Positions 6,818 through 10,767 of a stretch of DNA of 12,640 nucleotides are shown piece after piece; the stretch's first letter is position 1, and each line of letters opens with the position of its first letter. The notes beneath the pieces were generated by a model. It worked only from the letters and a program-made list of their open reading frames with translations, was not told where the DNA came from and did no database searches. The translations under genes were made by a program, and so were the position numbers. Location of the stretch: NCBI GenBank assembly GCA_021789395.1, contig JAJYJP010000019.1, forward strand, positions 1-12,640, read 5' to 3'. The DNA comes from a bacterium (GTDB lineage: Bacteria > Patescibacteriota > Minisyncoccia > Moranbacterales > UBA2206).

Positions 6818-7321
6818 ATGAAAAACACATTAATTCCTCAAGAAATTATAGAAAACAAAATATTTTTGATACGAGGAAAGAAAGTGATGTTGGATATGGA
6901 TCTAGCCTTGCTTTATCAGGTAAAAACAATGGCATTGAATCAGGCTGTTAAGAGAAATGCCAAAAGATTTCCCGACGATTTTATGTTTAGACTCACTTTG
7001 ACTGAAAAAGAATATGTTATCACAAATTGTGATAGCCTAAAACAATTGAAATATTCTCCTCACAAACCTTATGCTTTCACCGAACAAGGCATTGCCATGC
7101 TTTCGAGCGTCTTGAAAAGCGACAAGGCAATAGAGGTAAATATCCAGATAATGCGAACTTTCATAAAAATCCGGGAAATGATTATTAGCAACAAAGAACT
7201 GAGATTAAAAATTGAAGAAATGGAAAAGAAATATGATAAGAAATTCGCGGTAGTTTTTCAGGCTATTGCCAAGCTGATAACTGAGCCGAAAGAAAAAGTG
7301 ATGAAGATCGGATTCAAATAA
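6818..7321 (+). CDS. ORF6N-domain DNA-binding protein
   Basis: The product has 167 residues. Residues about 8-100 match the ORF6N domain, common in phage and mobile-element proteins and related to KilA-N and Bro-N: I-F-L-I-R-G-K-K-V-M-L-D near residue 15, A-L-N-Q-A-V-K-R-N near 39, R-F-P-D-D-F-M-F near 50, and Y-A-F-T-E-Q-G-I-A-M-L-S-S-V-L near 86. The rest, after I-Q-I-M-R-T-F, is a helical charged tail (E-L-R-L-K-I-E-E-M-E-K-K) that may dimerise. Free-standing ORF6N proteins of this size are widespread in CPR genomes. DNA binding is inferred from the family; the target is unknown. It lies in an operon with the response regulator and ends 78 bp before the DGR target gene, with no terminator seen between them. 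Its lower GC than the neighbours fits horizontal acquisition. Confidence 0.92.
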   Translation: MKNTLIPQEIIENKIFLIRGKKVMLDMDLALLYQVKTMALNQAVKRNAKRFPDDFMFRLTLTEKEYVITNCDSLKQLKYSPHKPYAFTEQGIAMLSSVLKSDKAIEVNIQIMRTFIKIREMIISNKELRLKIEEMEKKYDKKFAVVFQAIAKLITEPKEKVMKIGFK

Positions 7322-7338
7322 TAATTTCCAATAATCTA

Positions 7339-7367
7339 TTTACAAAAGGCAAAGGGGGGGGTATTAT
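7339..7367 (+). promoter_or_regulatory. DGR promoter with a G8 tract in the spacer
   Basis: TTTACA (7339-7344), 17-bp spacer, TATTAT (7362-7367); each box is one base from consensus. The spacer contains eight consecutive G (7354-7361) directly next to the -10 box, and adding or losing one G would change the spacer length. The predicted start near 7374 leaves about 26 nt to the ATG at 7400. No Shine-Dalgarno site precedes that ATG. Confidence 0.6.
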
Positions 7368-7399
7368 AAGTAAAGAAGTTAAAATATCTTTTAAAAAAA

Positions 7400-7567
7400 A
7401 TGGCAACAAAAATAAAACAAAAACTCAAAGAATACCTCAATTCTCTTTTTCGCCGTCCCCGACAATCCGTCCGCCAGGAATCCATCGAATCCAAAAAAAG
7501 ACTGATCGACGAGATCCGAAGAGAAGCAAAAAAAAGAAAATCAGCCAGAAAAAGAAGGAAACAAGAA
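7400..7567 (+). pseudogene. Displaced N-terminal coding segment of the DGR target protein
   Basis: From the ATG at 7400 the frame encodes 56 residues of a typical basic cytoplasmic leader (begins M-A-T-K-I-K-Q-K-L-K, then many Arg/Lys, ending K-R-R-K-Q-E). It then enters the palindrome at 7568. Beyond it this frame stays open to 8023, but its composition (Pro, Gln, Ser, His, Arg) is that of an out-of-frame reading, while the membrane segment and lectin-like domain are one frame over. Taking out the 58-bp palindrome joins residue 56 directly to H-R-F-H-T-L of the downstream frame, giving one protein of 447 residues. The ancestral gene most likely started here. Whether it is now frameshifted, slips at the A8 run (7528-7535), or starts internally cannot be told from sequence. 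Confidence 0.55.
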
Positions 7568-7625
7568 TGTCATCCTGAACTTGATTCAGGATCTAAAGAG
7601 ATTCCGGATCAAGTCCGGAATGACA
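7568..7625 (+). repeat. 58-bp imperfect palindromic element inserted in the DGR target gene
   Basis: The arms are 7568-7594 and 7599-7625 (27 nt each) around the 4-nt loop AAAG. With the right arm reverse-complemented, 21 of 27 positions match and three more are G-U pairs. The ends are TGTCAT and ATGACA. The wording (CATCCTGAACTTGATTCAGG and its mirror) resembles the dispersed palindromes seen across many bacterial phyla that read C-H-P-E-L-D-S-G-S when translated; that resemblance is from memory. Its length is 3n+1, matching the frame change between its two sides. Confidence 0.8.
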
Positions 7626-8801
7626 CACCGCTTCCACACCCTCAAACTCAAGCTCAAACTTCACAAGCTCCAGCACAACTACCAGAAACTCACAGAGGAA
7701 CCGACCGAAACTTCCCAAATATTTTCCAGAATCAATTATTACTTCCAATACTCGATAGTCATCATCAAAGACTACGTCAGTCTTCTGATTCATCCCACCA
7801 ACTACCATTTCTTCCGGGTCCAAACCTGCGGCGCCAATCCGGACGATCCGATCCGGAAGACCAAATTCAAACTGACTTTCTCCTCCTACTCCGCTCTCAA
7901 AAGATTTCGGAGAAGATTAAAGATCTTCACTTTCAGCGGAGCGGGAGTGGTTTCAATCGCAATCATTACTGTTTTAGCTTCCCAAGTCATGTTCCTGAAA
8001 CATTCTTTGGCGGCGTCATATAGTTTTGTTCAATCCGATTGGAGTGGCGGTGCATCCACCACGAATTTTCCAAACCATACCAGCAACCAGACCGGCTGGA
8101 CCCAATACTATTCCGCCGATCCGAACGTGAGCGCTACCGCCAGCGGAGTGACCTTGTCCGGATCACAGACAGCCTGGACCCAGACAAGCGACACGGATTT
8201 CAAAACGGCCGGGAACACGCAAACTCAGACTTATGTCAGTGGAACCGGGACCGGTGCCAGCATCTCGCTTCTCAAGCCTCTGGGCACAGCCTGCACGGCG
8301 GATTCTCAATGTTCCGACGGGTCGGCTGGCGGGGGCGGCGGCACGGACGGCTGGTGCTATAATAGTATTTGCACCAGTCCGTGGATCAGCGGGCCGTGCG
8401 GAACGAACAATCTCACCGTTAACAGAAAAGACCTGCCTACGACTTATACCTGGGAAACGACACAAACGACCTGTACCAGTCCGCAGTGCGCTACCGGACT
8501 GGATACCAGCTATCCGAGCAATAATACTTTAGTATCCGACAACACAGTCAATTTTTCGAGTTATCCGGCGCGGGCCGCTTGCCAGGCTATCGGCGGAAGA
8601 CTTCCGACTATGGCGGAACTTTCCTGCATATACAACAACAGATCGACTTACAGTGTCGGCGGAGCCTTCCAGTACAACAGCTACTGGTCAGCTACGGAGA
8701 CCAATTCCTCGTACGCCTACTACCTGTACTTCAGCAATGGTAGCACGAGCAACTACAACAAGACCAACTACTACTACGTCCGTTGCGTCAGCGGGCAATA
8801 A
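7581..8801 (+). CDS. DGR target protein: membrane-anchored, C-terminal DUF1566-like variable domain
   Basis: Counting from the TTG at 7581 gives 406 residues; an ATG at 7620 is an alternative, and the original start was probably at 7400. Residues to about 114 are basic and cytoplasmic. Residues about 117-143 form one hydrophobic membrane segment ending in L-A-A-S, which puts the rest outside. Then comes a Thr/Ser/Asn-rich stretch with a S-Y-S-F-V-Q-S-D-W-S-G-G start, a Cys-rich part with a Gly run (about 235-290), and the final DUF1566/Lcl-type domain (about 330-406): G338-G-R-L-P-T-M-A-E-L, Y-W-S-A-T-E, and the closing V-R-C-V. This is the C-type-lectin-like fold typical of DGR targets. Codons 362-405 are the VR. 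Variable residues now read Y365, S367, T374, Y378, Y381, Y383, S385, S390, Y392, Y397, Y398; the conserved scaffold (W369, F384, V400-R401-C402) has no mutable adenine changes. The ligand is unknown; surface binding is inferred from the fold and anchor. Confidence 0.88.
   Translation: MIQDLKRFRIKSGMTHRFHTLKLKLKLHKLQHNYQKLTEEPTETSQIFSRINYYFQYSIVIIKDYVSLLIHPTNYHFFRVQTCGANPDDPIRKTKFKLTFSSYSALKRFRRRLKIFTFSGAGVVSIAIITVLASQVMFLKHSLAASYSFVQSDWSGGASTTNFPNHTSNQTGWTQYYSADPNVSATASGVTLSGSQTAWTQTSDTDFKTAGNTQTQTYVSGTGTGASISLLKPLGTACTADSQCSDGSAGGGGGTDGWCYNSICTSPWISGPCGTNNLTVNRKDLPTTYTWETTQTTCTSPQCATGLDTSYPSNNTLVSDNTVNFSSYPARAACQAIGGRLPTMAELSCIYNNRSTYSVGGAFQYNSYWSATETNSSYAYYLYFSNGSTSNYNKTNYYYVRCVSGQ
8663..8795 (+). 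repeat. DGR variable repeat (VR)
   Basis: This 133-bp stretch at the 3' end of the target gene aligns without gaps to the TR at 9041-9173 (offset 378). It differs at 8673, 8680, 8701, 8712, 8721, 8727, 8734, 8741, 8749, 8754, 8769 and 8772. Each is A in the TR and here T (8), G (3) or C (1). Eleven changes alter an amino acid and 8741 is silent. The last 23 bp (8773-8795) are identical, GC-rich, and abut the stop codon; this is where the initiation-of-mutagenic-homing site should lie. Beyond 8795 the sequences diverge. Confidence 0.97.
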
Positions 8802-9040
8802 AAAAATATAGAATTTGGAAAATTTTAATTTTGAAATTTTAAATTTTTAAATAAGTGTTGAGAAAAATCGCCAGATTTCCGGATTGTGCAACGCGGATGC
8901 GTGGAACTTCCGGAAGAGACAAGCTGAAAAATTTATTGCGCTCCCGCCGCTTGGAATTGCTAATAAATTCCGAGCATTGTAAGCCAGGCATTCTCTCTAA
9001 AGCTGTTAGGATGTCGGAGAAGATCGCAGTGCGGGAGGAT
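8802..9040 (+). other. Non-coding stretch between the target gene and the TR
   Basis: The first ~50 bp are AT-only inverted-repeat-like sequence (8817-8848, AAAATTTT-type words on both sides of a G), which could form a weak hairpin after the stop. The remainder (8860-9040) is GC-richer and has no convincing gene. It is probably the 5' part of the TR transcript, since no promoter with both boxes was found here. Just upstream of the TR, AGATCG and CAGTG occur in the same order as upstream of the VR, so ancestral homology may extend slightly further. Confidence 0.5.
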
Positions 9041-9173
9041 AGCCTTCCAGAACAACAACTACTGGTCAGCTACGGAGAACAATTCCTCGAACGCCTACAA
9101 CCTGAACTTCAACAATGGAAGCACGAACAACAACAACAAGACCAACAACAACTACGTCCGTTGCGTCAGCGGG
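9041..9173 (+). repeat. DGR template repeat (TR)
   Basis: This is the unchanging donor copy for VR diversification. It holds 49 adenines, 12 of which differ in the VR. In the VR reading frame it has 17 Asn codons (15 AAC, 2 AAT) and no stop. AAY codons randomised at A can give 15 amino acids and never a stop, so the TR is built for diversification. Its order relative to avd and the reverse transcriptase (TR-avd-RT, same strand) is a known DGR layout. Confidence 0.97.
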
Positions 9174-9186
9174 AAGTCAATTTTTA

Positions 9187-9224
9187 GCTCGTCCCGAACC
9201 AAAGCGTCAAAAGATTCGGGAAGC
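9187..9224 (+). other. Hairpin in the TR-avd spacer
   Basis: TCCCGAA (9192-9198) pairs perfectly with TTCGGGA (9215-9221) over a 16-nt loop. GCT (9187-9189) and AGC (9222-9224) can extend it past a short internal bulge. It begins 14 nt after the TR. A T5 run follows at 9227-9231, so a terminator or attenuator is an alternative reading. In the Bordetella phage DGR the RNA right after the TR is required for cDNA priming, so a structural role is plausible. Confidence 0.5.
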
Positions 9225-9251
9225 GATTTTTAAAAAATAAATACAAAAATA

Positions 9252-9596
9252 ATGTCCAAACAACCAGCACTCTATCTGAAGTTTTATCAGCTCATAAAAC
9301 TCCTCTACGCCAGCAAGAAAAATTTTCCAAAAGAATACAAATACACGATTGGGGAGGATATGACGACGCTGGCATGGCAGTGCCTCGATCTTTTCTTGGA
9401 AACGAACAGCCTGCCCAATAGCGAGAAAAAATCGAAAATCAGGGAATTGAGTGTTGCCTTTGACAAGCTGAAAATGCGTTTACGGATGGGTCAGGAACTG
9501 CAACTGGTTTCCGAAAAACAGTTCGCGCATATCCAGACGAATTATGTTTCAGAAATAGGGAATATGATCGGGGGATGGTTAAGATGGACACAATAA
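9252..9596 (+). CDS. avd: DGR accessory variability determinant (Avd-like four-helix bundle)
   Basis: Avd is a small basic protein forming a pentameric four-helix barrel that binds the DGR reverse transcriptase and the template RNA; it is needed for adenine mutagenesis and retrohoming. The 114-residue size is typical. F-P-K-E-Y-K-Y-T-I-G-E near residue 25 is characteristic of the family, which is related to the four-helix proteins encoded by 23S rRNA insertions. The rest is amphipathic helix, with a basic stretch K-L-K-M-R-L-R-M-G around residues 72-81 and an aromatic C-terminus (G-G-W-L-R-W). The start ATG lies in an AT-rich region with no clear ribosome binding site. It ends 6 bp before the reverse transcriptase ATG, so the two are translated from one mRNA. 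Confidence 0.92.
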   Translation: MSKQPALYLKFYQLIKLLYASKKNFPKEYKYTIGEDMTTLAWQCLDLFLETNSLPNSEKKSKIRELSVAFDKLKMRLRMGQELQLVSEKQFAHIQTNYVSEIGNMIGGWLRWTQ

Positions 9597-9602
9597 ATAA
9601 TT

Positions 9603-10760
9603 ATGAGTGAAATATTCAATTATCAGAAATTATATCGGGCATACCTGGATTGCCGGAAAAATAAACGAGGCACAGTCAATGCAATCAAATTTGAATTGGA
9701 TCTGGAAAGAAATCTTTTTCAACTACTCAAGGAATTAACGGCAAAGACTTATGTTCCAGGCAGGTCCATTTGTTTTGTAGTTGAAAATCCAACCATCAGG
9801 GAGATATTCGCGGCTGATTTCCGTGATCGGATCGTCCATCATTTGCTGGTGAACGAACTGATAAAAATCGGGGAAAGCCTTTTTTCTTTCGAATCATTCG
9901 CGTGCAGGAAGGAGAAAGGAACGCATCGCGCGATAGGCCGGCTTAAAGCGCATATCCGCTCAGCAACGGAAAATTTTCGCCATGATGTCTGGTATATGCA
10001 ATTAGATGTCGCCGGTTTCTTCATGTCAATCGATCACCGGATTTTGTATGACATTTTGGAGAAAGAAGTGAACAAGCAAAACAAATCTTTTCAATGGAAA
10101 GAGGATATTCTTTGGCTGATCAAACAAATTATCTTCCATAAACCGACAGATAATTATGTCAAAAAAGGCAATCCAGAACTGTTTAAATTGGTTCCCGCGC
10201 GAAAATCACTATTTCATTCTTCTTTAAATAAAGGACTTCCCATCGGCAATTATTCTTCCCAATTTTTTGCCAACTTTTACATGAACGAATTGGATCAATT
10301 TATCAAAAGGGAATTGGGAATCGAACACTATGTAAGGTACGTGGATGACTTTATTTTAATCCACGAGTACAAAAATGAACTTAAGAGATTGAAAAAAGAA
10401 ATTGAAACTTTTTTAGAAGAAAAGCTGGATTTGAAATTACATAATGAAAAAACGAAACTGCAATCGGTAAAGACCGGGATAGATTTTCTGGGTTATTTCA
10501 TAAAACCGAATTACGTTCTGGTCCGCAGGAGAGTAGTGAAAAAGATGAAAGAAAAATTGCATGACGCCGCAAGGCTGCCTATGCACAGCTCCGACTTGCC
10601 TTCAATACTCGCAACGGTAAATTCCTATCTCGGACATTTCAGGCATTCCGCCAGTTTTAACTTGCGAAACAACATCTGTAAAAATCACCTGGGCAATTTA
10701 AAAGAAAAATTCATTCTGCCAGATAATTGCTTGTTAGTAAAACTGGCTGGAAAAGTATAA
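9603..10760 (+). CDS. DGR reverse transcriptase
   Basis: The enzyme copies TR RNA into cDNA, misincorporating at template adenines. The 385 residues match the 350-420 usual for DGR enzymes. Palm motifs: D135 in M-Q-L-D-V-A-G-F-F-M-S-I-D (motif A) and Y246-V-D248-D249 (motif C), giving the three catalytic Asp. Motif 4 reads G215-N-Y-S-S-Q220, the G-x-x-x-S-Q signature that separates DGR enzymes from group II intron reverse transcriptases, which have Q-G there. L-G-Y-F-I near residue 298 is the motif after the palm. The C-terminal part is a basic thumb, with no maturase, endonuclease or integrase domain. All key residues are intact, so it should be active. Its stop is 7 bp before the next gene's ATG. 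Confidence 0.98.
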   Translation: MSEIFNYQKLYRAYLDCRKNKRGTVNAIKFELDLERNLFQLLKELTAKTYVPGRSICFVVENPTIREIFAADFRDRIVHHLLVNELIKIGESLFSFESFACRKEKGTHRAIGRLKAHIRSATENFRHDVWYMQLDVAGFFMSIDHRILYDILEKEVNKQNKSFQWKEDILWLIKQIIFHKPTDNYVKKGNPELFKLVPARKSLFHSSLNKGLPIGNYSSQFFANFYMNELDQFIKRELGIEHYVRYVDDFILIHEYKNELKRLKKEIETFLEEKLDLKLHNEKTKLQSVKTGIDFLGYFIKPNYVLVRRRVVKKMKEKLHDAARLPMHSSDLPSILATVNSYLGHFRHSASFNLRNNICKNHLGNLKEKFILPDNCLLVKLAGKV

Positions 10761-10767
10761 ATACAAA

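Noticed and set aside
7626..8023. Continuation of the 7400 frame beyond the palindrome
   Set aside because: It is rich in Pro, Gln, His, Ser and Arg and has no domain, while the overlapping frame encodes the membrane segment and leads into the lectin-like domain. It is an out-of-frame reading.
8817..8848. Terminator after the DGR target gene
   Set aside because: The inverted repeat is made almost wholly of A and T with imperfect pairing, so it would be a weak stem. With no promoter found upstream of the TR, read-through is more likely.
8858..8886. Separate promoter for TR-avd-RT (TTGAGA at 8858)
   Set aside because: No acceptable -10 box lies 16-18 bp downstream; nearby TTGAAA at 8831 has the same problem.
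8855..9187. Open frame of 110 codons starting at GTG and covering the TR
   Set aside because: Its Gln-rich C-terminal half is the AAC-repeat TR read out of the VR frame, it has no ribosome binding site and no recognisable domain. TR regions are normally non-coding RNA.
9603..10760. Group II intron, retron or abortive-infection reverse transcriptase
   Set aside because: There is no maturase or endonuclease domain and no retron RNA; motif 4 is G-x-x-x-S-Q, and an Avd gene and a matching TR/VR pair are adjacent.
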